Shown: positions 1 through 8,970, counted from the first letter of the stretch. The stretch: 64,000 bases of DNA from Candidatus Intricatilinea gracilis (GCA_016702605.1 JADJDQ010000004.1:248001-312000); one strand, 5' to 3'. The notes: generated by a model from the sequence alone, not told the origin. Program-made: numbers and translations.

Positions 1-2
1 TC

Positions 3-1400
3 CCACGTGGCGCGGTGGTGGCCGCCCATGCCGAGAAGTCGGTCGAGGCGCTGCTGCTGTACCTGGCCACGCTGCGTGCCGGCTTCGTCTACCTGCCGCT
101 CAACACGGCGTATCAGGCGGCCGAGCTCGAGTACTTCATCACCAACGCCGAACCGGCCGTGGTGGTGTGTGCGCCCAAGAACTTCGGCTGGGTCAGCAAG
201 CTGGCCTTCAAGGCCGGTGTGGCGCATGTGTTCAGCCTGGGCGAAGAGCGCGACGGCAGCCTGCTCGACCGCGCTGCGCTGATGAGCGACAAGCACGAGG
301 TCGCCCACAAGTCGGCTGACGACCTGGCCGCCATCCTCTACACCAGCGGCACGACAGGGCGCAGCAAGGGTGCCATGCTGAGCCACGGCAACCTGTTGTC
401 CAACGCCCAGGTGCTGAAGGACTACTGGGATTGGCAGCCGGGCGACGTGCTGATCCACGCCCTGCCCATCTTCCACGTGCACGGCCTGTTCGTGGCCAGC
501 CACGGCGCGCTGCTCAACGGCAGCACCATGCTCTGGCTGGGCAAGTTCGACCCCAAGGCGGTGATCGCCCGACTGCCACGCGCCACGGTCTTCATGGGTG
601 TGCCCACGCTGTATGTGCGGCTGCTCGGCGAGGCAGGGCTGACGCGCGAGGCTTGCGCCCACATGCGCCTGTTCGTGTCGGGCTCGGCTCCGCTGCTGAT
701 CGAGACCTTCCGCGACTTCCAGACCCGCAGCGGCCACACCATCCTCGAACGTTACGGCATGAGCGAAACGGTGATGCTCACGTCCAATCCCGGCCGCGCC
801 ATTGACGGTGAACGCATCGGCGGCACGGTCGGCAAACCCTTGCCCGGCGTGGGTGTGCGCGTCGTGGCCACCGCCGAAGACGGCAGCGTCAGCCTGCTGC
901 CCGCAGGCGAGATCGGCGATGTGCAGGTCTGCGGCCCCAACGTGTTTGCCGGCTACTGGCGCATGCCCGAAAAGACCGCCGAGGAATTCACCACCGACGG
1001 CGACGGGCGGCGCTGGTTCAAGACCGGCGATGTGGGCCGCTTCGACGACAACGGCTACCTCACCATCGTCGGGCGCAGCAAGGACCTCATCATCAGCGGC
1101 GGCTACAACGTCTACCCGGCCGAGATCGAGGGTTACCTCAACGACATGGCCGGTGTGGCCGAGTCGGCTGTCATCGGCCTGCCGCACCCGGACTTCGGCG
1201 AAGGTGTGGTCGCCGTCATCGTGCCCAAGCCCGGCGCCAAGTTGGATGCCGATGCGCTGGTGGCCCAGCTCAAGTCCAGCATCGCCAACTACAAGGTGCC
1301 CAAACGTGCCTTCGTCGTGGCCGACCTGCCGCGCAACGCCATGGGCAAGGTGCAGAAGAACGTGCTGCGCGAGGCGCACCGCGAGATCTTCGCCAGCTGA
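3..1400 (+). CDS. matB: Malonyl-CoA synthase (AMP-forming acyl-CoA ligase), 5' truncated by window edge
   Basis: Open from the left edge, so the N-terminus lies outside the window; about 465 codons remain of a usual ~500. The protein is an ANL-superfamily ligase that activates a carboxylate as the acyl-adenylate and transfers it to CoA. Visible motifs are the P-loop LYTSGTTGRSKGAMLSH, the A5-type motif LERYGMSET, the hinge region FKTGDVGRFDDNGYLTIVGR, the SGGYNVYPAEIE motif and the C-terminal catalytic-lysine motif NAMGKVQK. The overall pattern (SGSAPLL, FAGYWRMPEKTAEEF) matches MatB-type malonyl-CoA synthases, which convert malonate to malonyl-CoA in the cytosol. A related acyl-CoA synthetase of other specificity cannot be excluded. 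It converges on the alternative oxidase gene with 115 bp between stops. Confidence 0.85.
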   Translation, partial: PRGAVVAAHAEKSVEALLLYLATLRAGFVYLPLNTAYQAAELEYFITNAEPAVVVCAPKNFGWVSKLAFKAGVAHVFSLGEERDGSLLDRAALMSDKHEVAHKSADDLAAILYTSGTTGRSKGAMLSHGNLLSNAQVLKDYWDWQPGDVLIHALPIFHVHGLFVASHGALLNGSTMLWLGKFDPKAVIARLPRATVFMGVPTLYVRLLGEAGLTREACAHMRLFVSGSAPLLIETFRDFQTRSGHTILERYGMSETVMLTSNPGRAIDGERIGGTVGKPLPGVGVRVVATAEDGSVSLLPAGEIGDVQVCGPNVFAGYWRMPEKTAEEFTTDGDGRRWFKTGDVGRFDDNGYLTIVGRSKDLIISGGYNVYPAEIEGYLNDMAGVAESAVIGLPHPDFGEGVVAVIVPKPGAKLDADALVAQLKSSIANYKVPKRAFVVADLPRNAMGKVQKNVLREAHREIFAS

Positions 1401-1515
1401 GCAGCTGCCGGGCAGGTTCGATACCGAACTGACCGGGCGGTCGAGCCGTCCGGCGATGCTTCCAGAGATCGACCGGTCGGTGGCGCGAAACGCTCAACCG
1501 TCGGTTGCCGGTTGC

Positions 1516-2226
1516 TCAGCGTGGCACGGCGGCGTGTGTCGCCCCGGTGTGATCGGTACCTGGGTTAGGCGCGGACTCGATCCGGCCACTGGCAAGCTGG
1601 TCAGACATCGCGTGGTTGACATCGCGGTGACGGGCTTCGTCACGGCGCACCACCAGCACCACGTCGCGCAGCGTGGCGTCGTCGGCCAGCTGCCAGTAGG
1701 CGCGGGCGATGGCCGGTGCCGCCACGTTGGGTATGCGGCCGGCATCGATCTCGGCCAGGTAGAGCGTGTAGCTCAGCACCGCTTCCTCCTCGAAGTAGCC
1801 CACCAGCCGATGGGCGGTGCGCGCCGACACCAGGTACAGCGCGAAGAAGCCCAGATAGAACAGCCATTGCGCAAACAGGATGACGACACGCTCGAAGGTG
1901 GTGGGCCGCGCCAGTGCCACGAAGGTCATGAGGTGCATGCGCTCGTTCTCGGCCTCGTCGAGCAGGCAGTGGATCCAGCCCTGGTCGTCGACCATGCTGC
2001 GCAGGCAGCGCAGGTGGGTGAGCGTGGCGCTCACCATGCCCGGCACGGCGGCCACGGTCTCGAGCACGATGGCGCGGTGGCCATAGCGCTTGGCGAACAA
2101 GGCGTCGGCGCCGAAGCGCAACACCCGGGTCGCAATCAGCGCCAGGTAGTCGCGCCCGCCGTGTGGGGTGCGATGTGGCGCGGCGCTGGCTCCGCCTGCC
2201 GGGGCCGTGTCGGTGGCGTCGCTCAC
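1516..2226 (-). CDS. aox: Alternative oxidase (cyanide-insensitive quinol oxidase)
   Basis: A 236-residue di-iron quinol oxidase that passes electrons from ubiquinol directly to oxygen without proton pumping, as an interfacial inner-membrane protein. All four AOX signature blocks are present: LETVAAVPGMV, DEAENERMHL, FEEEAVLSYT and RRDEARHRDVNH. They supply the four Glu and two His di-iron ligands (E, ExxH, E, ExxH). I chose the GTG at 2226 because it forms a GTGA overlap with the stop of the upstream gene, which implies translational coupling. The open frame continues upstream, but that part is antisense-like shadow of the upstream gene in another frame. The length fits bacterial AOX. AOX is uncommon in betaproteobacteria; a role in over-reduction or cyanide/NO stress is inference. 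Confidence 0.92.
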   Translation of the reverse strand: MSDATDTAPAGGASAAPHRTPHGGRDYLALIATRVLRFGADALFAKRYGHRAIVLETVAAVPGMVSATLTHLRCLRSMVDDQGWIHCLLDEAENERMHLMTFVALARPTTFERVVILFAQWLFYLGFFALYLVSARTAHRLVGYFEEEAVLSYTLYLAEIDAGRIPNVAAPAIARAYWQLADDATLRDVVLVVRRDEARHRDVNHAMSDQLASGRIESAPNPGTDHTGATHAAVPR

Positions 2227-2696
2227 CGGTTCGAGTGCCCGGCGGCGGGCAGGTCCAGGCCTCGGTCGATCGATTCGAAACGCTGCTCGGTGTTGCCCGA
2301 CGGGTCGTCGATCAGCTCCTCGATGATGAAGCGTCCGTAGTGCTGCGCCGCGATCGCCGGCACTCCACGGGCCACTGCCGCGGCCGTGTCGATCCGGGCC
2401 TGATGGGGTGTGGCCACCACCAGAAAGCTGCAGCCGCTGCGCGCCATGGCGCGGTGCGCCAGGATCAGGTTGAGCTCTTGCCCGATGGCAGCCAGCACGC
2501 TGGCGTGGGGTACCTCGGCGTCGACCTGCTCGGCCATCTCCTGCGGCGTGTAGGCCACCAGATCGTCGGCTTCGAAGCCCTGTGACAACAAGGCCTGCCG
2601 GGCGGTCTGCAGATCGACGTCCGACCGCAAGGCCATGACGACATGCCCGACGGGCTTGAAGACTCCGAACGAGATCGGGAGGTGGTTCTTGTCCAT
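2223..2696 (-). CDS. Unknown 157-aa soluble protein coupled to alternative oxidase
   Basis: I do not recognise this family. The ATG at 2696 begins MDKNHLPISFGVFKPVGHVV. The protein has no signal peptide and no membrane segment. The N-terminal half looks like an alpha/beta fold beginning with a hydrophobic beta strand (GHVVMALRSDVDLQ), followed by a helix-rich region and a second strand (SGCSFLVVATP) reminiscent of a nucleotide- or ligand-binding alpha/beta sandwich. The C-terminus ends in a short acidic/polar stretch. Its stop overlaps the GTG start of the alternative oxidase, so the two are almost certainly co-translated. That places it as a candidate accessory or regulatory protein for the oxidase. 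An upstream in-frame start at 2825 exists, but the extension is Arg/Cys-rich and looks non-coding. Confidence 0.7.
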   Translation of the reverse strand: MDKNHLPISFGVFKPVGHVVMALRSDVDLQTARQALLSQGFEADDLVAYTPQEMAEQVDAEVPHASVLAAIGQELNLILAHRAMARSGCSFLVVATPHQARIDTAAAVARGVPAIAAQHYGRFIIEELIDDPSGNTEQRFESIDRGLDLPAAGHSNR

Positions 2697-2900
2697 GCGG
2701 CGCTCCGGTGGTCGACAGCCCGTACGGCTGCAAGCGATCCATCGTGGCCGGTCGCGCTTGCAGGCGCAGTCAGCCAGACGAGCGAGTTGTTGTCGGACAA
2801 GGCGCCGAACAGGCGGGTGTGGCAAGGCTTTTCCGGCTTTACGACGGCGAGCTGACAGGCACAGTGCCCCACACTTCTAACGCCGTCAGGGAAGCAGCGC

Positions 2901-4442
2901 ATGAAACTCAAGACTCAATTGCTGGGCTTCGGCCTGATCGGGGCGCTGCTCGCAGCGCTGGTCGGCGGCATCGGTCTGGTCGGCAGCCACCGCCAGGGCG
3001 CCGCGCTCGACGACGTGCTGGGTGCCGCCGAAGCGGTGCGCAAGAGCATGGACGCCGACATGATGCACGACGCCATGCGCGCCGATGTACTGGCCGCACT
3101 GCTCGGTGCCAACCAGGGCGACGCAGCGCGGCGCGACGTTGCGACCAAGGACCTGGATGCGCACGCGCAGCGTCTGCAGGCGGCTCTGGCGGACATCGGC
3201 AAACGTGAACTCGCCGGTGCGGTGCGAGCCCGGCTCGACGAGGTGTTGCCGTTGGCGCGCGACTACGTCGACGCGGCCCGCCGAGTGGCGAGTGCGGCGG
3301 CGGCCGACCCGACGGCAACGGCGGCGCCCATGGCGGCCTTCACGGCCCGCTTCGATGCCCTTGAAACGCGCATGGAACAACTCGGCGATGCCATCGAGGC
3401 ACGTGCTTCCCTGATGGCTACAGAAGGCAGTGACGCTGCCAGCCAGTCCAGCACATGGATCGTGGTGAGCCTGCTGGTGGCACTGCTGGCCTCGGTGCTG
3501 GCAGCCTCCAGCCTGGCGCGGGCCCTGGCGCGACCCCTGGCGCGGGCTGTCGAGGTGGCCGACCGCATAGCCGAAGGTGACCTGAGCCGCAGCGTGCCGC
3601 GTAGCGACAACCACGAGATCGATCTGCTGATGCAGGCCTTGGCTCGAATGCAAGGCCAACTCAGCGGCCTGACCTGCAACGTGCGTGAGCACGCCGAACA
3701 GGTGGCATCGGCGTCGACCCAGGTGCGCGCCAACAGCGACACCCTGATCGGCAACACCCATGTGCATGCTGCGACGATGGGGGATTCGACCGCCGAACTG
3801 CAACGCATCAGCGGCGAGATCCAGGGCAATCTGGTGCAGACCCGGCAGGCCAACAGCCTGGCCGACGGTGCGGCCGAAGTGGCCGGTCGTGGCGGCCAGG
3901 TGGTGAGCCAGGTGGTGGAGACCATGCGCGGCATCAATTCGACCTCGCGGCGCATACACGACATCATCGGCGTGATCGATGGCATTGCCTTTCAGACCAA
4001 CATCCTGGCGCTCAATGCGGCCGTCGAGGCGGCACGTGCGGGCGAGCAAGGCCGCGGCTTTGCCGTGGTGGCGTCCGAGGTGCGTTCACTCGCGCAGCGC
4101 TCGGCCACGGCCGCCCGCGAGATCAAGGCCCTCATTTCTGCCAGCGTCGAACATGTCGAACACGGCAGCGCGCTGGTAGACAGCGCCGGCTCGACCATGC
4201 AGGAGATCGTCACGGCCATCCATCAGGTGCGCGACATCATGGAGCGCCTGTGCGCCGACAGCCAGTCGCATGCCCAGGGTATCGACGGTGTGCAGCGCAC
4301 GGTCACCAGGCTGGACGGCGCGACGCGTGAAAACGCCGGATTGGTCGAGGAAAGCGCGCGTTCGGCTGCCGCGCTGGCCGATCAGGCGGCCCGACTGATG
4401 GCGGCGGTGGCTACTTTCAAGCTCGATTCGATCCCCGGCTGA
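2901..4442 (+). CDS. Methyl-accepting chemotaxis protein
   Basis: A 513-residue transmembrane chemoreceptor. TM1 spans about residues 5-28 (LLGFGLIGALLAALVGGIGLVG). A helical periplasmic region follows, then TM2 at about 185-210 (TWIVVSLLVALLASVLAASSLA), and a HAMP linker (RPLARAVEVADRIAEGDLSR). The cytoplasmic coiled coil contains the highly conserved hairpin tip IAFQTNILALNAAVEAARAG followed by GRGFAVVASEVRSLAQRSA, which binds CheA/CheW. Glu/Gln-rich helices flanking it are candidate methylation sites. There is no C-terminal CheR-docking pentapeptide (it ends FKLDSIPG). The periplasmic domain is short and resembles a four-helix bundle, so the ligand cannot be predicted. No che genes lie nearby; it is an orphan receptor. 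Confidence 0.9.
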   Translation: MKLKTQLLGFGLIGALLAALVGGIGLVGSHRQGAALDDVLGAAEAVRKSMDADMMHDAMRADVLAALLGANQGDAARRDVATKDLDAHAQRLQAALADIGKRELAGAVRARLDEVLPLARDYVDAARRVASAAAADPTATAAPMAAFTARFDALETRMEQLGDAIEARASLMATEGSDAASQSSTWIVVSLLVALLASVLAASSLARALARPLARAVEVADRIAEGDLSRSVPRSDNHEIDLLMQALARMQGQLSGLTCNVREHAEQVASASTQVRANSDTLIGNTHVHAATMGDSTAELQRISGEIQGNLVQTRQANSLADGAAEVAGRGGQVVSQVVETMRGINSTSRRIHDIIGVIDGIAFQTNILALNAAVEAARAGEQGRGFAVVASEVRSLAQRSATAAREIKALISASVEHVEHGSALVDSAGSTMQEIVTAIHQVRDIMERLCADSQSHAQGIDGVQRTVTRLDGATRENAGLVEESARSAAALADQAARLMAAVATFKLDSIPG

Positions 4443-4643
4443 CCAAGCGCAGCGACTCCATCGCATCACTCGCATACAGGTCAAACGGGAGTACGACACT
4501 CGGGCGTTCGGGGCGGCATCGATCAGCCGCCTGGACCGCGCTGAAGTGCTTGCGCAAGACAGACCGTGCCGGACCGAGGCCAGTCCGACATCTGCGCGAG
4601 CCGGCGCGGCTTGGTCAGCCCGTCGTTCGAAATGGAGCACGTC

Positions 4644-5000
4644 ATGTCTGCGCACATTGCCGTCATCGACCGGTCGTTTGCCAATGTCGCCAGCGTGATG
4701 GCTGGCCTGGCTCCCGACACCGAAGTGCTGCTGATCGACCCGCGCGTCGACGGTTGGCGGCAGCTGGCCGACCGGCTGGCCGGCCGCAGCGACATCGGCA
4801 CGCTGGATATCTACAGCCAAGGCGCTGTCGATGAGGTACAGCTCGGCAGCAGCGTGCTCGGCATCACCAACCTGCTCGACTACAAGGCGCTGCTGGCCGA
4901 GATCGGCCGACATCTGGCGCCCGGCGGACATGTGCACCTGTGCGGCAGCACGTCTGCCGACAGCAGCTTTGCCCACAGCGTCTTCGACCAGTTCACCTAG
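4644..5000 (+). pseudogene. DUF4347-like domain remnant (truncated adhesin N-terminus)
   Basis: A 118-codon frame beginning MSAHIAVIDRSFANV. It follows the pattern of DUF4347, the N-terminal domain of many very large surface/adhesin proteins: VIDxS, a VLLIDPRVDGW segment, a 'HIxSHG' strand (here DIYSQG), LGSSVL, and LAPGG preceding a 'YGC' motif (here LCGS). Both hallmark motifs are altered, and the frame stops at 5000 within the domain, where family members continue for hundreds to thousands of residues. No large adhesin follows; KefC comes in convergently from the right. I read it as a decayed remnant. A free-standing small protein of the same fold is the alternative. The upstream in-frame extension to 4566 has no homology features. 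Confidence 0.5.
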
Positions 5001-5121
5001 CCGAATGCCAGGGCGGCGCTGCCGTCCCGGCCGACCGCAGCCTGTCTTGCGCGACCAGCGTTCGAGCACAGCCGCATCCGCGCCAGGCGCGCTCGCTGCC
5101 AGGGGGCGCAGCGTGTAGCCA

Positions 5122-6954
5122 TCAATCCTGCCAGCCGCCACCTCGCGCCTGCTGACGCCTCGCCCGCTCTTGTGTGAACAGTTCTTCGAGCTGCTGGCTG
5201 CCGGCCTTGGACATGGCCTGCATGCGGTCGCGGTCGCCGCGGTGTGGCCAGATGCGCTGCAGCATCTGGTTGTTGAAGCGCCTGAAGGCCATCGCCAGTT
5301 GCCAGGTACGGTGCGGTTCGACGTCGAGCGCTTCGAGCACGCTGCGGCCGCTGGCCAGGGCCGACTCGAAGGTCTCGCGTTGCACCAGCGTCACGCCGCG
5401 GTCGAGCAATGAATAGTGGTGGCCCATGTTGCGTGCGCGCACGACCAGGGTGGCTTGTTTGAAGTGTTCACGCGCCAGGTCGACGATGGCCAGGCTTTGC
5501 TCGATGTCGTCCACCGCCACCACGATGACACGGGCCTGGTGTGCGCCGGCGCTGCGCAGCAGGTCCAGGCGGGTGGCGTCGCCGTAAAAGACGGTGAAGC
5601 CGAACCGTTTCACGACCGCGATCTGGTCGGCGTCATGGTCGAGCACGGTCACCTTGAGGCCATTGGCGTAAAGCAGGCGGGCGACGATCTGGCCGTACCG
5701 GCCGAAACCACACAACACCACCGGCGCTTCCTGCGGTTCGTCGAGCAGGTGGTCGTTGCCCAGCGCGGCCACCTGCTCGGCCGCGTTGTCGGCCGCCAGA
5801 CGTGGTGCGACCCAACGGTCGATGGCCACCAGCAGCAGCGGCGTCACCAGCATGGATAGCGCCACGGCGCCGGTGAACAGTGAAGCCTGGTCGTCCGGCC
5901 AGACCTTGGCCGTGCTGGCCTGCTGGAACACGACGAAGGCAAACTCGCCGCCCTGCGCCAGCAGCAGCACCCACACCGGCTGATCGGCGCGGGCCAGGCC
6001 GATGCGCCGCGCCAGCAGCGTCAGCACCAGCGCCTTGAGAGTGACGAAGCCCCCGACGATGGCCAGCACCAGCAGCGGCCGGGCGGCCAGCGCGGCAAAG
6101 TCGATCGACATGCCCACAGCCATGAAGAACAGGCCCAGCAGCAGGCCCTTGAAGGGTTCGACGTCGGTCTCGAGTTCGCGCTTGTATTCACTCTCGGCCA
6201 GCAGCACACCGGCCAGAAAGGCGCCCAGCGCCATCGACAGGCCGACCGCCTGCATCAGCGCCGCAATGCCCACCACCAGGCCGAGCGACGCGGCGGTGAA
6301 GATTTCTGGCGTGCGGCTGCGCGCCACCCAGCGCAGGCCGTGGCGCAGCAGCACCCGCCCGCCCAGGATGATGGCGGCGATCACACCCACCGCCTTGGCC
6401 GCGCCAGCCCACGGGGACTCGGCCGCCTCGGTGCCGCTGCCCAGCAGCGGCAGCAGTGCCAGGATGGGGATGGCGGCGATGTCCTGGAACAGCAACACGG
6501 CAAACGCGGCCTGGCCACCCGGCGTGGGCAGCAGGTTGCGTTCACCCAGCACCTGCAGCGCGATCGCCGTGCTCGACAAGGCCAGCCCCAGTGCCGCCAC
6601 CAGCGCCCAGCGCCAGGGCAAGCCCAGGGCGATGGCGGGCAGGGCCAGCACGGCGGCACAGGCGAGCAACTGCGCGGTGCCGGCGCCGAAGATCGGCCGA
6701 CGCAGGGCCCACAGGCGCTTCGGCTCGAGTTCGAGCCCGACCAGGAACAACATCAGCACGACGCCGAACTCGGCGAAATGCAGCGTGGTGTCCGGGTCGG
6801 TCACCAGTGCCAGGCCAAAGGGGCCGATGACGATACCGGCCGCCAGGTAACCGATGATGGCGCCCAGCCCGAGGGCACGTGCCAGCGGCACGGCCACCAC
6901 CGCAGCGGCCAGGAAGACGAGGCTGGCGATCAGCCAGTTGCTGCCGTGGTCCAT
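5122..6954 (-). CDS. kefC: Glutathione-gated K+/H+ antiporter, KefB/KefC type (CPA2)
   Basis: A 610-residue member of the monovalent cation:proton antiporter-2 family. The N-terminal ~380 residues are about 12 hydrophobic helices of the Na+/H+ exchanger fold, including FGVVLMLFLVGLELEP and the FQDIAAIPILALLPLLG motif typical of Kef proteins. Near residue 405 a Rossmann TrkA-N/KTN domain begins with VVLCGFGRYGQIVARLL (GxGxxG) and continues to VVAVDD. The tail is a basic, coiled segment ending RRQQARGGGWQD. I chose the ATG at 6954 because it starts the first transmembrane helix and lies 2 bp after the stop of the upstream flavodoxin-fold partner. The family protects against electrophiles by K+ efflux and cytoplasmic acidification; the adjacent quinone reductase-like gene matches the KefF/KefG arrangement. 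Confidence 0.9.
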   Translation of the reverse strand: MDHGSNWLIASLVFLAAAVVAVPLARALGLGAIIGYLAAGIVIGPFGLALVTDPDTTLHFAEFGVVLMLFLVGLELEPKRLWALRRPIFGAGTAQLLACAAVLALPAIALGLPWRWALVAALGLALSSTAIALQVLGERNLLPTPGGQAAFAVLLFQDIAAIPILALLPLLGSGTEAAESPWAGAAKAVGVIAAIILGGRVLLRHGLRWVARSRTPEIFTAASLGLVVGIAALMQAVGLSMALGAFLAGVLLAESEYKRELETDVEPFKGLLLGLFFMAVGMSIDFAALAARPLLVLAIVGGFVTLKALVLTLLARRIGLARADQPVWVLLLAQGGEFAFVVFQQASTAKVWPDDQASLFTGAVALSMLVTPLLLVAIDRWVAPRLAADNAAEQVAALGNDHLLDEPQEAPVVLCGFGRYGQIVARLLYANGLKVTVLDHDADQIAVVKRFGFTVFYGDATRLDLLRSAGAHQARVIVVAVDDIEQSLAIVDLAREHFKQATLVVRARNMGHHYSLLDRGVTLVQRETFESALASGRSVLEALDVEPHRTWQLAMAFRRFNNQMLQRIWPHRGDRDRMQAMSKAGSQQLEELFTQERARRQQARGGGWQD

Positions 6955-6956
6955 GC

Positions 6957-7775
6957 TCAAGCCGCCCGGATCAGGCGCGTCGACACGGGGTTGGCCTGTT
7001 CTGTGGCTGGCGTCTGTGCTTCCCCATCCGCATCTGCAGCCGCCGACGCGGCCAGCCGCAACTCGGCGTTGGCACGCGCCGGCCGGTCGTCGCCGGGCAC
7101 GATGCAGTCCGGGCAGCCGGTCATGTCTTCGAGTTCGGGCCAGTGTTCGGGCGCCGGCCAGCCGACCAGGCGGCGGGTGTAGACCTCGGCGTGGGCGGCC
7201 AGTTCGGCGGCAGCCAGCGTATGTGCGCCGTGCAGGATGAGTGGCGGCAGGAACCGCAGCCCACACAAGGCGGCGGTCTGTTCGTAGGGCGGCAGGAAGG
7301 CGTCGAAGAAATAGCGGTTGTAGCCGGTCGGCCGGTAGGCGTCTTCGTGGGCGCCGGTGGAGACCACCAGCCACAACGATTTGCCCGCCAGCACGCCGGC
7401 TCGCCCGCCGCTGCCGTAGGCCCAGCCGTGGCTGAAGACTTCGTCGAGCCAGACTTTCATGAGTGCTGGCATGGCGTACCACTGGATCGGGTGTTGCCAG
7501 ACGATGAGATCGGCGCGGGCCACGGCGGCTTGTTCGGCTTCCACGTCGATGTCGAAATCAGGGTACAGGCGGTACAGGTCGCGCACCTCGACTCGCCCGG
7601 CTGCCGCACCGTGCGTCAGGGCCTGTGCCGCTGTCATCAGGCGCCGGTTGACGTGTGAGCTGCGCAGGTCCGGGTGGGCCACGATGACCAGCACGCGGGC
7701 GCCGGCCGCCTCGGCGGGTGGCTCGTTGTTGGGCTGCGGGCCTGCGCTGGGTGGGGCGTTGGAGGTGTGGTTCAT
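6957..7775 (-). CDS. NAD(P)H:quinone oxidoreductase, KefF/KefG-like flavoprotein
   Basis: A 272-residue flavodoxin-fold protein. After a ~25-residue Pro/Asn-rich leader the fold starts with ARVLVIVAHPDLRSSHVNRRLM, the FMN phosphate-binding P-loop pattern of the KefF/MdaB/NQO family. It continues with DLIVWQHPIQWYAMPALMKVWLDEVF and a WLVVSTGA strand, both characteristic of this family. E. coli KefF/KefG are ~180 residues and required for full activity of KefC/KefB. This one is longer because of the leader and a C-terminal Ala-rich extension of about 40 residues. It precedes kefC by 2 bp in the same operon, so an ancillary/regulatory subunit role with FMN-dependent quinone reduction is the best inference. 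An in-frame ATG at 7793 is a less likely start. Confidence 0.85.
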   Translation of the reverse strand: MNHTSNAPPSAGPQPNNEPPAEAAGARVLVIVAHPDLRSSHVNRRLMTAAQALTHGAAAGRVEVRDLYRLYPDFDIDVEAEQAAVARADLIVWQHPIQWYAMPALMKVWLDEVFSHGWAYGSGGRAGVLAGKSLWLVVSTGAHEDAYRPTGYNRYFFDAFLPPYEQTAALCGLRFLPPLILHGAHTLAAAELAAHAEVYTRRLVGWPAPEHWPELEDMTGCPDCIVPGDDRPARANAELRLAASAAADADGEAQTPATEQANPVSTRLIRAA

Positions 7776-7842
7776 GCTCGGGTGTCGCGGCAAGTGCTGC
7801 CGTTAACATAACCCAAGATCATGAACAGCCAGGAGACGGGTG

Positions 7843-8475
7843 ATGACGGTCTATGTGGTCGCAAATCCCAAGGGTGGAGTCGGCAAGTCGACCATCGCCA
7901 CCAATCTGGCCGGCTATCTGGCCAGCCAGTCCCAGGCCGTTTGCCTGGGTGACATCGACCGCCAGGAGTCGGCCCGCCTGTGGCTGAGCCTGCGCGCACC
8001 ACAACTTGCACCCATCGCCCTGTGGCCCACCGACCCCGACGACGTGACGCGCCTGCCCAAAGGCATGACGCACGGTGTGCTCGACACGCCCGCGGGCCTG
8101 ACCGGCAAACGCCTGCGCGAGGTGCTCAAACGCGCCGACAAGGTCATCGTGCCGCTGCAACCCAGTGTGTTCGACATCTTCGCCACGCGCGATTTCCTCA
8201 CCGAGCTGATGGACGACCGCCATGCCGGTTCGGTGCAGGTGGCGGTGATCGCCAACCGCGTGCGTGAGCACAGCCACTCGGCCGAACAGCTCGAACACTT
8301 TCTCGGCTCGCTGGGTGTGACGCTGCTGGGCCATCTGCGCGACACGCAGAACTACCTGCACCTGGCCGCCCACGGCCTGACGCTGTGGGATGTGGCGCCC
8401 AGCCGGGTCGAACGCGATCTCGAACTGTGGCAGCCGCTGCTGGCCTGGGCCGACGCACCGGTGGGCAAAGCATGA
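7843..8475 (+). CDS. Orphan ParA/MinD-family ATPase
   Basis: A 210-residue deviant Walker A ATPase. It begins MTVYVVANPKGGVGKSTIATN with the signature Lys in NPKGGVGKST. GDIDRQESARLWL is the A'-type motif, and DTPAGL stands where chromosome-partition ParA has DxPP. The ATG at 7843 is preceded by AGGAG at 7831-7835; an overlapping GTG at 7840 is an alternative. No ParB gene and no parS-like site are nearby, so it is not a chromosome segregation system. ParA-like proteins of this size position other cargo such as chemoreceptors, plasmids or carboxysomes. Its stop overlaps the start of a MaoC dehydratase (ATGA), implying coupled translation with a metabolic enzyme. Confidence 0.8.
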   Translation: MTVYVVANPKGGVGKSTIATNLAGYLASQSQAVCLGDIDRQESARLWLSLRAPQLAPIALWPTDPDDVTRLPKGMTHGVLDTPAGLTGKRLREVLKRADKVIVPLQPSVFDIFATRDFLTELMDDRHAGSVQVAVIANRVREHSHSAEQLEHFLGSLGVTLLGHLRDTQNYLHLAAHGLTLWDVAPSRVERDLELWQPLLAWADAPVGKA

Positions 8476-8927
8476 AGACCTGGGCACACCTCACCGACCT
8501 GCGCGAACTGGTCGGCACCGAACTCGGCTGCAGCGACTGGATCACGATCGACCAGTCGCGCATCGACCGTTTTGCCGACGCCACCGACGACCACCAGTGG
8601 ATTCACGTCGACGCCGAACGGGCGGCTGCCGGCCCGTTCGGCAGCACCATCGCACATGGCTTTCTGACGCTGTCGCTGCTGCCGCTGTTCTTCGAGTCGA
8701 CCTACGCCATCGCCGACAGCGCCATGGGGGTGAACTACGGCCTCAACAAGGTGCGGTTCACCGCGCCGGTGCCGGTGGGGTCGCGACTGCGGGCGCACAT
8801 GACGCTCGAGTCGTACGACGACATCGACGGCGGCGCACAACTGCAGTTCGACATCGTCGTCGAACGCGAGGGCCAACAGCGCCCTGTGTGTGTGGCCCAA
8901 GCCATCGTGCGGCGCTACGTCGGCTGA
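8472..8927 (+). CDS. MaoC-like (R)-specific enoyl-CoA hydratase/dehydratase
   Basis: A 151-residue single hot-dog-fold protein. The hydratase-2 motif is intact: FADATDDHQWIHVDAERAAAGPFGSTIAHGFLTLSL, containing the catalytic Asp/His pair (the D-x4-H form, here DHQWIH) and the AHG loop. These enzymes hydrate trans-2-enoyl-CoA to (R)-3-hydroxyacyl-CoA, often supplying PHA synthesis, and act as dimers in the cytosol. The start codon overlaps the stop of the ParA gene by 4 nt. The real substrate is not evident from sequence, and there is no PHA synthase in the window. Confidence 0.88.
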   Translation: MKTWAHLTDLRELVGTELGCSDWITIDQSRIDRFADATDDHQWIHVDAERAAAGPFGSTIAHGFLTLSLLPLFFESTYAIADSAMGVNYGLNKVRFTAPVPVGSRLRAHMTLESYDDIDGGAQLQFDIVVEREGQQRPVCVAQAIVRRYVG

Positions 8928-8970
8928 TGAAGCACCACTCGCAACTCGCCGCATCATCAATACAGAGGAG

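Noticed and set aside
802..2340. 512-codon plus-strand frame spanning the matB end and AOX
   Set aside because: It runs out of frame through matB and antisense through AOX, both of which have diagnostic motifs.
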